Shown: positions 1 through 10,079, numbered from the stretch's first letter. The stretch: DNA of 22,204 bases from Priapulus caudatus (GCF_000485595.1 NW_014577965.1:80400-102603); one strand, 5' to 3'. Notes: generated by a model from the sequence alone, not told the origin. A program made the numbers and translations.

Positions 1-375
1 TTTTCTTTCTTTCCTCATTCCCCTCCCCACCCCCTCTTCTCCTTTCTTTCCACTTTGCCCTGCTCCTTTACCCCTCCGCCTACCTCCTTCCTTTCGTCTT
101 CCCCTTTCCCACCTCCTTTTCCTCATCCCTACTTCCCGTTCCACCTTCTTCCTCTTCCCTTCATTTCCCTTCTCCCTTCTCCTCCTTTCTTTCCCCTCGC
201 CCACTCCTTCACCCCTCCGCCTATCCCCTCCTTTCTTCTCCCTTCCCACCTTCCTCTTCCTCCTCCCCTTCCACTACACTTTCTCTTCTTCCCTCATTTC
301 CCTTTTCCTCTCCCCTTCTCTTTCCTGCTTTCCTTCCTTTCGCCTTTTCCTCCACTTCCCTTTCTCCACTACCGA
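1..375. repeat. Polypyrimidine minisatellite
   Basis: The plus strand is almost entirely C and T. A loose unit recurs, with the landmark CCCCTCCGCCTA near 70 and again near 211, giving a period of about 140 bp and roughly 2.5 copies. The same landmark occurs reverse-complemented at about 2433 and 2560, so this block is an inverted relative of the purine block at 2375-2664. The long open frames inside (proline, serine and phenylalanine rich on one strand, glutamate and arginine rich on the other) follow from composition and are not genes. Confidence 0.8.
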
Positions 376-845
376 TTCGATCCAAAGCTTCAGTCCAAGC
401 TCGCAAATTTTGCAGCGCACGGTCGCAACAAAGCTCCGCCGCCGTGATCGGCCATTGTGGCGCGGAAGTTTACACGGGTGATGCTTGGCGTTATGTCTCG
501 CTGTATCGAAGCCGAAGCCGTCATCAGGTACCCGGTTAAATGCGGCCCGTCGTTTCCGATTGCAACGGTTCGCCGTCTTCATAGAACCCGTGGTGTTTTG
601 CGGGGCTTTACTACTAGTATCCTCACTGGCAAGCATACCCGTTCGTGCGAGTCGGGCGTGTTAGCCCGCGGAAGTGTGGTTGCGATGTTTTTGCTACCGG
701 CTCAAATTTCCCGCGGGTCGTTTGATTGCCCCCTGATGCTCTCGTCGTCCGCTCGTAATAGTTTTACTCCTCCGTCTTATTACTACGTTACGCTGGCGGC
801 ACGCACTACTCAACCATCGCGCGACGCACACGGCATACGCCACGC
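376..845. other. Unique sequence, no gene recognised
   Basis: This is mixed-composition, non-repetitive DNA. A plus-strand open frame begins at 457 and runs to 1092, but its second half is read through the CA-rich tract that follows. The unique first part (about 110 residues) shows no domain, signal peptide or family signature that I recognise. I see no promoter or splice signals that would make it a convincing exon. Confidence 0.5.
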
Positions 846-1216
846 CACAGCACGAAACGCACCGCACGCAACATACCAACACACACCCGATTACACCACA
901 CACGCCTCACACGCACCCCACGCACCACGCACCACGGCACATTTAGTTACACAGCACACCACAAGCACACACACACACCACAACACACACACCACACACA
1001 CACAACACCACACACACATTAGCACAACCACGCGCGCTGCACAGACCACACGGCACGCAATGACACGCTATGCACTCACGCACGGCACATGACACTACAT
1101 ATTGCATCACACACGCGTGCACACCACACCCACCACAACCCACACAGCATATCACACACACCACCACACACACACACAACACACACCACAACACACACAC
1201 ACACCACACATGGAGC
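846..1216. repeat. CA-rich cryptic microsatellite
   Basis: The tract is dominated by CACA and CACAC with frequent interruptions (ACCACA, ACGCAC), degenerating at both ends. It is one of several CA/GT tracts in the window; the GT tract at 1848-1990 is the opposite strand of the same repeat class. Open frames of threonine and histidine through it are artefacts of composition. Confidence 0.85.
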
Positions 1217-1540
1217 AGTTTTGGCAGCCGCTCGACAATACATAAGCGGCGGGCCGTTAAGGCGGGGACTAGGCGGTGTTAGCGCACGAATGGCGCCAAC
1301 CGCTGCTCTTGTGCGTGCACGCGGCGCGTGCGATTTCGTCCTAATCGCCGCTCTCTGTTACGTTGGCTTTTCACAACTCGCTCCGCCTTACATCAAGTGT
1401 CCATCGTTTCATTGACAAATATTACGGACTCCTGTCCTCTGTTGAAGTGTAGTTAAAAGCGGATCACCACTCGTATACAGCATTCACTGAGATATAAACT
1501 CCGTGACCGTGGTGCGGTGGTTTATTTATTAAGATAGGAT
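1217..1540. other. Anonymous spacer
   Basis: Non-repetitive sequence between the CA tract and the GA tract, with a somewhat GC-rich first half. I see no gene, RNA or mobile-element signature in it. Confidence 0.4.
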
Positions 1541-1764
1541 GATAGGAGATGCAGGCGGAAGAATGAGAGAGAAGAGGAGAGAGACGAAGAGAGAGGAGAA
1601 AAGAGAGAGACGAGGAGTAGAGAGGAAAGAGAGAGAGAGAGAGAGAGGAAAAAAAAAAGGAAGAAAACAGAGCGCCCTGCCGCTGGGAACAAAAGAGAGA
1701 GAAAAGCGAGAATATAAACGACAGAGAAAGAGAGTCAGAGTGAGAGAGAGAGTAAGAGAGAGAC
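1541..1764. repeat. GA-rich microsatellite
   Basis: A purine-rich tract built on GAGA and AGAGAGAAA, with an internal poly-A of nine or so bases near 1650. It is immediately followed by a CT tract, so the two can pair with each other as an imperfect hairpin. Confidence 0.85.
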
Positions 1765-1809
1765 TGCTCTCTGTCTCTCTCTCTGTCTCTCTCCTCTCTC
1801 TCTTTCTCT

Positions 1810-1847
<38 letters not shown>
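1765..1847. repeat. CT microsatellite
   Basis: CTCTCTCT with rare G interruptions, ending at the GT tract. It is the complement-class partner of the GA tract just to its left. Confidence 0.9.
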
Positions 1848-1851
<4 letters not shown>

Positions 1852-1990
1852 CTCGTGTGGCTTGTATGTGTGTGTGTTGTGTGGTGTGTTGTGTGTGTGT
1901 GTGTGTGTGTGTGTTGTGTGTCAGTGCGAGGTGTGTGTATAATGTGTGTGTGTGTGTTGTGGGGCGGAGGACTGTGTGTGATTGTGTGTG
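1848..1990. repeat. GT microsatellite
   Basis: GTGTGT repeats with interruptions such as TTGTGTGG. The CT-then-GT order here is mirrored on the reverse strand at 6345-6620, next to the second copy of module A, which suggests that the microsatellites were duplicated together with that module. Confidence 0.85.
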
Positions 1991-2090
1991 TGAGGAGAGA
2001 AAGGATGTTGTGATGGCTGTCGCGTGAGACCGGCAGAAGCGGCAGTGATGTAAGATGTGTGTGATGAAGAAAAAGAGAGTAGAGTGGAAG

Positions 2091-2374
2091 AAGAGATATA
2101 TGTCTATGGTTGCCAACACGTAGAGAAAGAGTCGAGAGGGCAAAAGAGTCGTATAAGATCCGGCGGGGAAGATGACTAAACGAAGAGGAGAGAACACGAA
2201 AGTACTGCAGACGGACGGGAGGTGTGCACGAAGTTCGAGCCACGCCAGTTTCGCCCAGTTAACGTGAGAAGATATATTTCCGTTGTTCCTATACATCGGC
2301 GCCTGCGAGTTTTGGCGGTCCAACAGATGAGAAGCAAGCAGAGCTTCTTCGAAAGGTTTCGCTATCATTCAAGC
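2091..2374 (+). repeat. Module A, copy 1 (inverted duplicate)
   Basis: The sequence matches the reverse complement of 6153-6343 in the same order. Shared landmarks include ATGTCTATGGTT at 2099, CCACGCCA near 2241, CGTTGTTCCTATACAT at 2281 and GAGTTTTGGCGG near 2308, then a weaker match ending in ATCATTCAAGCT. This copy is longer than the other, by about 70 bp between the first and third landmarks. No protein is apparent. It may be a short interspersed repeat or part of a larger duplicated unit. Confidence 0.65.
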
Positions 2375-2664
2375 TAGGTGGAGGGGAAGGGGGATGAGGA
2401 AGAGGAGGTGGGAAGGGGAGAAGAAGGGTGTAGGCGGAGGGGGTGGCGGAGGGGCGAAGGTGGAAAGAAGGAGAAGAAAGGGAGGGGAATAAATGAGGGA
2501 AGAGGAGAAGGTGGAGGGGAAGGGGAGGAGGAAGAGGAGGTGGGAAGGGGAGACGAAGGAGGGGTAGGCGGAGGGGTAAAAGAAGGGCGAATAAGGAGAG
2601 GATGAGGAGAAGGGAGAGAGGAGTAGGAGGGGTTGAGGAAGAGGAGAAGGAAGAGGAGGATGAG
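2375..2664. repeat. Polypurine (GGA-rich) minisatellite
   Basis: Nearly pure A and G on the plus strand, with a repeated TAGGCGGAGGGG landmark about 127 bp apart (near 2433 and 2560) and a shared GAGGAAGAGGAGGTGGGAAGGGGAGA stretch that is best seen by aligning 2393-2422 with 2525-2553. It is the reverse complement class of the tract at 1-375. Long uninterrupted purine runs of this kind can form triplex or quadruplex structures. Confidence 0.8.
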
Positions 2665-2820
2665 GTCCTCCTCTCCGACTCCTCCTCCTACATCACCTGC
2701 CGACTCCACCTACATCTCAGTTCCTTCCCCTCCCCCGATAACACTCATCGTTACTCTCATTCTCCTCGTCATACCATCACTACCATCATCACCACCACCA
2801 CCACCACTACCTACTCCTGG
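2665..2820 (+). repeat. Single isolated copy of the ~200-bp minisatellite
   Basis: This pyrimidine-rich segment carries, in order, the markers of the array at 8664-10079: CCGACTCC, ACATCTCAGTTCC, CCCCCGATAACACTCATCG, CTCGTCATACCATCAC and a CACCACCAC run ending in CTACCTACTCCT. It has the same orientation as that array although it lies about 5.8 kb away. It is embedded in purine-rich DNA on both sides, and its left edge CCGACTCCTCCTCC is matched by an inverted GGAGGAGGAGTCGG just past its right edge (about 2824-2837). Confidence 0.85.
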
Positions 2821-4729
2821 AGGAGGAGGAGTCGGGGAGAAGGAAGAGGGGAAGAAAGAGGAGAAGGAGGAGGAGGAGTCGGGGAGGAGGAGGAGGAGTA
2901 GGGGAGGAAAGATGATTTCGTGGGGAGAGGGTTAAATTGAAACACGGATGAAATCGGGAGGGGGGTGAGTTATTTTTTGGGCATATATAAGATGAATAAC
3001 TGGTCGTATATAGATTCATATTAATATACCTTCGTCTAGTAATTAGCGAATCGTTAAAATAAATATGCTGTTTTACCGTTGTGCGCGCAGAGCTGTGACG
3101 TTAGATCATACCAGGCGAGTGTCAATCGTCCTACGTAACCCCTATATTTCTGTCGGAAGACGTGTTGTCACAGATGACTCGCTCATGTATCCATACACCG
3201 ACAGAAGTTGCGCGCTAAACATATTTCAACCTAGTTGAGTATGTTGTCGGAGTTTCACGACGACGAGAACCGGATCCGGATGTCTTCCTCACAATCAGCA
3301 GTGCGATCCGACGTGACGTACTTATTCGGCTAACTCGGTGGCATCATTTTTTCATAAGCTTCGCCTGTAGTCGCGTTCGAAACGATGAGAGACGAACACT
3401 GTTTCTTCTAGACGCTGGCAAGAGAGTCGCTACACGCCCGCTTGACATGCGCATGCGAGAATGATTTAAGAACCTGTGTTCGCCAGATTGCGTCGGTGTG
3501 GTTCGACCAGATGTCGGTTACAAGTGCACTGATCCCGATCAGTAGCAACTGCGACGAATCATGCTTCGTTACGTCATCACTAACCATTCGCGAAGCCACC
3601 AGTCGTATATGTGGTTTATTGGAGCATATAAAGAAACAGTAGATACTTCTTAATTGCAACCAAATCCTATTATAGCTATATTTTGTGTTTGCGCGCGCGC
3701 GTGCGTGCTTACCTGTGAGCGTGCGTGCGTGCGTGCGCGTGAGCGTGCGTGCATGCGAGAGTGCATACGTGCGTGAGAGCGAGCGTGCGTGTGTGTGTTT
3801 GCGTTTGTGCGTGCGTGCGTGCGTTCGTACTTTTGCCCCGTCTGTATCACTGCTTTGTACGTACATGTGCGTTCCTGTAGTCGACGTGCGTGCGTGCTCC
3901 GTGCATGTGTTTGTGCGTACATATATCGTCAGAATAATTAGGGGCGTGCTTGCAAGCCGTGCAAGAAGGGTTCGTATCCATACGTCCCATAAACATGGCA
4001 TAAATCACTCCTCTGCTCTTCCCGCTACCATCCTCTAGACTCCAACGGTGAAGACGGTCTTTATCTTGTTATAAAAAAACAAGTTCCTTCTTTGAAAAAA
4101 ATAAATAATTACAGCCACGTTTTGTGAAGATGTGTTGACGTAATTTAAACGAGTAAAAGTGTCACGCCCTTTCCACAAAATGCTCATACGTAGAAGAAGA
4201 GTTTGTGTGATCAATGAATCTAGCCCCATTCCATGTCAATAATAACCTCATTATTCGCATGATGCGGGGAACTTCACGTAATTTACGTTGAGTAAATTTT
4301 CGCAGCCACTATCGGCTACAAATATCAGGAAAAGTTTGTGCATTACGACTGGCGCTGTAAACTTAACTCGTTATCCTTTAAATTTTTATGATTTTTGTTT
4401 ATGCTTGTGTTTTTATGGACGCGTATATGGGCGCTGGTTACCACAAGGCGCTTGTTTGCCGTCGTGTGAAAGCGCATGCAGCCCCCTCGTTTGCATCCGT
4501 GTACACGCGGGATAAACAATCGGAACGCGTCATCAGTCGAACGTCGCGAAACCCCGCGACACAGCAGACGTGCGAACCGAGTGATCACAACGCACGCCGG
4601 CACACCGGTTCGTTACGATCCACTCACGACGAGAACGTAATAAGTGCGATGTAATAATAAAGTAACCGCCAGAAGGCCGGCCCCGGATTGCATCACGTCT
4701 AACAAGCAATAGGTCTGCCTCTCTCTCTC
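2821..4729 (+). repeat. Module B, copy 1: left arm of a large inverted repeat
   Basis: The whole segment aligns to the reverse complement of 6610-8663. Anchors include TTAAATTGAAACACGG at 2934, CTAGTAATTAGCGAATCG near 3036, AACTGCGACGAATCATGC near 3547, ACTTCACGTAATTTACG near 4271 and GCATCACGTCTAA at 4690. The outer end is GGA-rich and the inner end runs into CTCTCTC. Between the first and last anchors this copy is about 1,768 bp, against about 1,907 bp in the other copy. It carries a GTGC microsatellite but no recognisable coding region, so I call it a non-coding repeat unit of unknown class. Confidence 0.9.
3686..3925. repeat. GTGC/TGCG microsatellite inside module B copy 1
   Basis: Runs of TGCGTGCGTGCG with GAGCG interruptions, starting at a GCGCGCGCG run. 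The reverse-complement counterpart is at about 7480-7735 in the second module copy, so the microsatellite predates the duplication. Confidence 0.85.
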
Positions 4730-6152
4730 AGAATGCCAATTAACTCGTGCCAACTACTGTGTGCGTGTAACTATGTTTTTGCCCGGAGGTTGTTCGCGCA
4801 CCGTAAATGTGCAGCCATGTGTCGAGTCCACGTGCCGTAACACCCGAACGCCTCGAACGCGACGAGGTGATGCGAGTGCTAAGTGAAACATCTCAATCAA
4901 GATAGCCGACGACGATTATCATAGAAGCGCGTACACAAAATTCTGCGCGCGAGAGAAGACGTACAGATAAATGCAATCATCTGGCATGCATACGGAAGAC
5001 AAGCTCGGCCACATCTGTGACTACCGGCTGCTAACTGCACTGCGGTATCGTCAGAAGGTGGCGACCATGCAACGTTGAGACGGGCCAACCCATAAATCTA
5101 TAACATGTGTTTATACTAGCAACTCGGTAGCGCCAACTCTGCTTATTACAGCACTTCTATTGCAGTGATGATGGGGTGAGCTAGTTGCTTGCCAAGCTCT
5201 CGATACGTTTTCGCAGACGTGGTTATTTTTAGTGTTCGCTGTAGCCTGTAGTCACAAACAGACACATCTACAAACTCGATTATACGAATTTTTTCAGCAG
5301 ATTATGTACGATTTTTTTACGTGGATCTTATAACACACTATCGTATAGACACGCGCACGCACACACACGCACACACTTCCCGAGGAACAAGAATAAGCGC
5401 GCATGCAGTCACGCACGCACGTACGCGCGCATACACACTAACACGCACGGATGCATTGCCGAACGAGTGCAAGTACTCACACGCACACGCACACGCGCGC
5501 ACACACACACACACGCGCGCACACACACGTACACAAACACGCGCATAAACCTAAAAATCCCTACACACGTATATACGCGTGCGCGATCCCAACCCTATCA
5601 ATAGGCTTGTATCATTTAAACTATCAAATTAATTAGCGCTGTGATATCAGCGATCAGCGAGTAATATCAACTGGCTACGTGGATTATCAACTTCTAATTT
5701 TTGGCTTCTGCGTTATATAATGTTAGTAATATGTTAGTGCATAAGAACTTTGAATTTTGCATGCGAATATGTATTTTTTTTCCAAATTTCTATAACGAAC
5801 TATCGTATATCAGATCGTCAAATGATATGAATTTCGAAAAATCTTTACACTTTAAAGTTTTCCTCATATTTTAATTCAACGACCACGACATGACGAGTCG
5901 TGCTACATATACGATCGCAAATACTACATATAGCAAATCACACATCGATACTTTAATCTCCTATATGTTTACGGTTATACCCAGCAATGCAATATTGCAA
6001 TATGTTCTCTATGAACAACAGGGACGACGCACACATAAGCTGCTATCAAGCTCAAATAAGAGCGCATCTGAAAACACGACAGTGTTTAGCGAAGTCAAGA
6101 TGTAGTCAATAACCGATAAGCGTGTTTCTTTCATTCTTACGTTACGATGGTT
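4730..6152. other. Unique spacer between the two module B arms
   Basis: Apart from the CA/CG microsatellite at 5343-5590, this stretch is single-copy in the window. The right half (5591-6152) is AT-rich. Open frames are short (about 60-70 residues) with no recognisable domain. No RNA gene or transposon terminus was seen. Confidence 0.5.
5343..5590. repeat. CACG/CACA microsatellite
   Basis: Alternating CACA and CGCACGCA with GCGCGC islands between AT-rich flanks. Alternating purine-pyrimidine sequence of this type can adopt Z-DNA. Confidence 0.85.
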
Positions 6153-6343
6153 ACAGCTGAATGATGCGACCTTGAGAACGCCCGCTGCTTGTTCCGCAAA
6201 ACTCGCGCCGCCATGTATAGGAACAACGGTAAATATACACGTTCACGAATGGCGTGGTCGACTCGCCCGCGTGCGTTCGTTCGTTTAGCCGGACAACGAC
6301 TGCCTTGATCATGTGTGGAACCATAGACATATTATATCTCTTT
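6153..6343 (-). repeat. Module A, copy 2 (inverted, shorter)
   Basis: The minus strand reads ATGTCTATGGTTCC (from 6330), GACCACGCCA, CGTTGTTCCTATACATGGCG and GAGTTTTGCGG, and ends in ATCATTCAGCT, the same series of markers as 2091-2374. The distance between the TGTCTATGG and CCTATACAT landmarks is about 117 bp here and about 190 bp in copy 1, so the two copies differ by indels. No coding potential is recognised. Confidence 0.65.
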
Positions 6344-6344
6344 C

Positions 6345-6363
6345 ACTCTCTCTCTCTTTCTCA

Positions 6364-6436
<73 letters not shown>

Positions 6437-6438
6437 GC
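6345..6438. repeat. CT then CA microsatellite
   Basis: A short CTCTCTCTTTCT stretch followed from 6362 by CACACA with one GCGCGC island, then about 50 bp of pure CA. On the minus strand this reads GT then GA next to module A, comparable with the GT tract before module A copy 1. Confidence 0.95.
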
Positions 6439-6524
6439 TGCGCCAGTTGGTTGGCCAGGGGCTGCAGCGTCGAGTACAGATTGGCAAGAGCGAGAAGAGG
6501 GGGATAGAGATGATAGCATATATT

Positions 6525-6527
<3 letters not shown>

Positions 6528-6571
<44 letters not shown>

Positions 6572-6620
6572 GAGAGAGCAGAGAGAGCGAGAGAGAGAGA
6601 GAGAGCGAGAGAGAGAGAGG
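6528..6620. repeat. GA microsatellite
   Basis: GAGAGA with a few C interruptions (GCCGAGAG, GCGAGAG). It marks the inner boundary of the second module B copy; the first copy has a matching CTCTCTC at 4719-4729. Confidence 0.95.
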
Positions 6621-8663
6621 GCAGACTATTGGCTTGGGTTTAGACGTGATGCCATCCGGGCCGCCTTCTGGCGGTTACTTTATTATTACATCGCCACTTA
6701 TTATCGTCTCCTCGTCGTAGTTGGCGATCGTGAACGAACCGGTGCTGTGCCGGCGGCGTGCGCGTTGCTTGATCACTCGTCGCCACGTCTGCTGTGTCCG
6801 GGGTTTCGCGACGCTTCGACTGATGGACGCGTTCGATTGTTAGTCCGCCGTGTAACGGATGCAAACGAGGGGGCTGCGCATGCCGCTCTTCACCACGGCC
6901 AAACAACCGCCTTGGGCTAACCAAGGCGCATATACCGCGTCCATAAAAGACAACGCATAACAAAAACATAAAAAATTTAAAGGAGAACGAGCTTCAGTTT
7001 ACAGCGCCCAGTCGCTAAGCCCACAAACTTTTTCCTTTGCATATTTGTAGCCGATTAGGTGCCTGCCGAAAATTTACTCACGTAAAATTACGTGAAGTCG
7101 CCGCATCGATCGCGAATAATGAGCGTTAGATTATTGACATGGAATGGCGGCTAGATTCATTGCATCACACAAAACTCTTCGTTCTACGCTGGAGCATTTT
7201 GTGGAAAGGGCTTCGTGACACTCTTTACATCGTTTAAATTACGTCAACACATCTTCACAGAAACGTGCTGTAATATTTATTTTTTGCAAACGAAGGCGAA
7301 CTTGTTTTTTTATAACAAGATAGTAGACCGCGTTCACCGTTGGAGTCTAGCAGGATGGTAGGCGGGAAGACAGAGGAGTGATTTAGCCCATGTTTATGGA
7401 CGTCATGGCATATCGAACCCTTCTTGCACGGCTTGCAACACGGCCCCTAATTATCTCTGAGCGATATATGTACGTCACAGGAACACATGCACGGGCCGGC
7501 ACGGCACATGACGCTCTACTACAGCGAACGCACAATGTACGTACAAGCAGTGATACAGACGCGCGCAAACAGTACGAACGCACGCACGCGACACGGGCAC
7601 CAAACGCAAACATTCACACGACGCACGCTCGCCTCTCCACGCGACGTACTGCACTCTCGCCCATGCACGCACGCTCACGCGCACGCACGCCACGCTCACA
7701 GGATAAGCCACGCACCCGCGCGCGCGCAAACACAAAAATAGTAGCGTTAATAGGATTTGGTTGCCAATTAAGAAGTATCTACTGGTTTTCTTCTATATGC
7801 CCAATAAACGCACATATACGACTGGTGGCCCTCGCGAATGTCGTTAGTGATGAACGTAACGAAGCATGATTCGTCGCAGTTGCCTGACTGAATCCGGCGA
7901 TCAGCTGCCACTTGTAAGCCTGACATCTGCGTCGAAACCACACCGAACGCCAATCTGGCCGAAACACAGGTTTATAATCGAGTCTCGCATGGTCATAGTA
8001 GCGGGCGTGCTTAGCGACTCTCTTGCAGCGTCTTAGCAAAGAAACAGTGTTCGTCTCTCATTTCGTTTCGACGCGACTACAGGCCGAAGCTTATGAAAAA
8101 ATGATGGCCACGAGTTAGGCCGGAATAAGTACGTCAGCGTCAGGCATCGCACTGCTGATTGTGACGGAATGACATCCGGCAATGCCGGTTCTCGTCGTCG
8201 TGAAACTTCCGCACAAACGTACTAACTAGGTGAAATCATGTTTATGTAGCGGCGCAACTTCTGTCGCTTATGATACATGAGCCCGAGTCATCTTGCTGAC
8301 AACACGTTCTCCGACAGAAATATAGGGGGTTACGTAGGGACGATTGACAGCTCAGCTCTGGTATGAATCTAACGTCATCAGCTCTGCGCGCACACGGTAA
8401 ACAGCATATTTATTTAACGATTCGGCTAAATTACTAGACGAAGGTATATAAATATGAATGCTATATACGACCAGTTATTCATCTTATATATGGGCCAAAA
8501 ATAAACCTCACACCCCCTCCCCGATTTCATCCGTGTTTCAATTTAACCGCCTCTCCGCCACGAAATCATCTTTCCTCGCCTGCTAACTCCTCTCCTCCTC
8601 CCCGACTCCTCCTCCTCCTTCTCCTCTTTCTCCCCCTCTTCGGCTTCTCCCTGACTCCTCTCC
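6610..8663 (-). repeat. Module B, copy 2: right arm of the large inverted repeat
   Basis: Reverse complement of 2821-4729 across its length. Anchors here include TTAGACGTGATGC at 6640, CGTAAAATTACGTGAAGT near 7081, GCATGATTCGTCGCAGTTG near 7864 and CCGTGTTTCAATTTAACC at 8531. Relative to the left copy it contains many scattered single-base additions (for example GGCCAGATTGGCGTTCGG against GCCAGATTGCGTCGG), which make it about 8 percent longer between shared anchors. No protein is encoded by either copy. Confidence 0.9.
7480..7735. repeat. GCAC/CGCA microsatellite inside module B copy 2
   Basis: Degenerate ACGCACGC runs ending in CGCGCGCGC, the reverse-complement counterpart of 3686-3925. It is more interrupted than its partner. 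Confidence 0.8.
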
Positions 8664-10079
8664 TCTCATCATGCATTATCAGTCACCATGCCGACACTCC
8701 CACGCTACATCTCAGTTCGCCCCCCCCGATACAGCTCATCGTTACTCTCAGGTTCTCGTGCTCGTCATATCACACAGGACCATCATCACACCACCACCGA
8801 CTACCTACTGCCTCCTCCCTCCCCGTGACTCCTCCCCCGACTCCTCTCCTCCTCCTCCTGCCTCCTCCTCTCCGACTCTCCCTGCCTACATCGCCCTGCC
8901 GGACTCCAACCTACCTGCTCAAGTTCCGTCCGCTCCCCCGATACACTCGATCGCGTTACTCTCATTCGTCACTCGTCATAGCCATCACTAACATAATCAC
9001 CGACCACCACCACCGACGCCGCTTACTAACTCTCCTCCTGCCTCCTGCTGGCCTGCCTCGGCTCCTCATCGCCTCCTCCTCCTCGCTCTCGACTCCTCCT
9101 CTACATCACGCTGCCCGAACTCCACCTAACATCTCAGTTCGCTTCCGCGCCTCCCCCGATAAACAGTCATCTTACTCTCATTCTCCTCGTCATTAACCAT
9201 CAACTACCATCATTCGCCACCACCAACCACCGCGCTACGCTAACTTCTCCTCGCTCCTCCTCCTCCTCCTCCTCCTCCTCCTCCTCCTCCTCCTCCTCCT
9301 CCTTCCGCTCCTCCTCCTACATCCACCTGCCGACTCCCCACCTACATCTCTAGTTTCCTTCCGCTCTCCCCGATACACTCATCGTTACTCCTCATTCTAC
9401 TCGTCATATCATTCACTACCATGGCATCACGCACCACCGACCACTAACCTAACTTCCTGCCTGCGCTCCCGCGATGCCTCCTCCCCCTCCTCGGCTACTC
9501 GCGATCCTCCTCCTGTACATCACCTGCCGACGTCCACCTATCATCTCAGTTCCTTCCCCCTCCCCCGATAAACACTCATCGTGTTACTTCTCATTTTTCC
9601 TCGTCCATACCATCACTAGACATATCACCACCACCAACCGACTCACTTACCGTACTCCCTTCTCCTCCTCCGCCCTCTTCCTCCTCATCCTCCTCCTCGC
9701 TCGCTCCCATCCGACTCCTCGGCCTCCTACATCACACTGCCGACTCCAGCCTACATGCTCAGTTCCATTCGCTCCCCCGATAACACTCGATCGTTACTTC
9801 TCATCTTCTCCTCGTCATACCATCACTACCATCATCACCACCACCACCACTACCTACTTCTCCTCCTCCTCCTCCTCCTCCTCCTCCTCATCCTCCTCCT
9901 CCTCCTCTCCGACTCCTCCTGCGCTCCGTACATCACCTGCCGCGACTCCACCTACATTCTCAGTTCCTTCCCTCCCCCGATAAGCACTCATGTTACTCCC
10001 TCATTCTCCTCGGTGCATACCAATTCAACTACCATCATCACGCAACCTACCAACCACCAACTACCTACTTCGTCCTCTC
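8664..10079 (+). repeat. Minisatellite, about 200-215 bp unit, seven copies
   Basis: The marker ACATCTCAGTTC or a close variant occurs near 8707, 8912, 9129, 9343, 9541, 9752 and 9951, giving a period of about 200-215 bp. Each unit has, in order, CCGACTCCACC, the CTCAGTTCC marker, CCCCCGATA, ACTCATCGTTACTCTCATTC, CTCGTCATACCATCAC, a CACCACC run, CTACCTACT and a TCC run of variable length (longest about 9265-9303 and 9860-9905). Copies differ largely by scattered single-base insertions, often G. The array stops at the assembly gap, so its true length is unknown. Open frames rich in serine, proline and leucine are composition artefacts. Confidence 0.9.

Noticed and set aside
457-1092. 211-codon plus-strand open frame
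   Set aside because: About half is translated CA microsatellite (threonine and histidine rich). The rest has no recognisable domain and no gene signals.
1464-2368. Two overlapping minus-strand frames of about 260-280 codons
   Set aside because: They are read through GA, CT and GT tracts, giving repeats of RE, HT and LS. They are composition artefacts.
2374-2935. Glutamate and glycine rich or proline and serine rich frames
   Set aside because: Direct translation of GGA/TCC minisatellite on both strands and several frames.
3962-3985. tRNA B-box-like GGTTCGTATCC (and its counterpart near 7412)
   Set aside because: There is no A box at the right distance, no cloverleaf and no acceptor-stem pairing, and the counterpart copy does not preserve the box.
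2821-8663. Missed-adapter palindromic read as the sole explanation of the inverted arms
   Set aside because: A read artefact would give arms meeting at one point. Here a 1.4-kb unique spacer and a separately placed module A lie between them. Read error in the right arm remains likely, and is reported as such.
8664-10079. CRISPR-like array
   Set aside because: Repeats are contiguous units of about 200-215 bp with no short conserved repeat and unique spacer pattern, there are no cas genes, and the DNA is eukaryotic.
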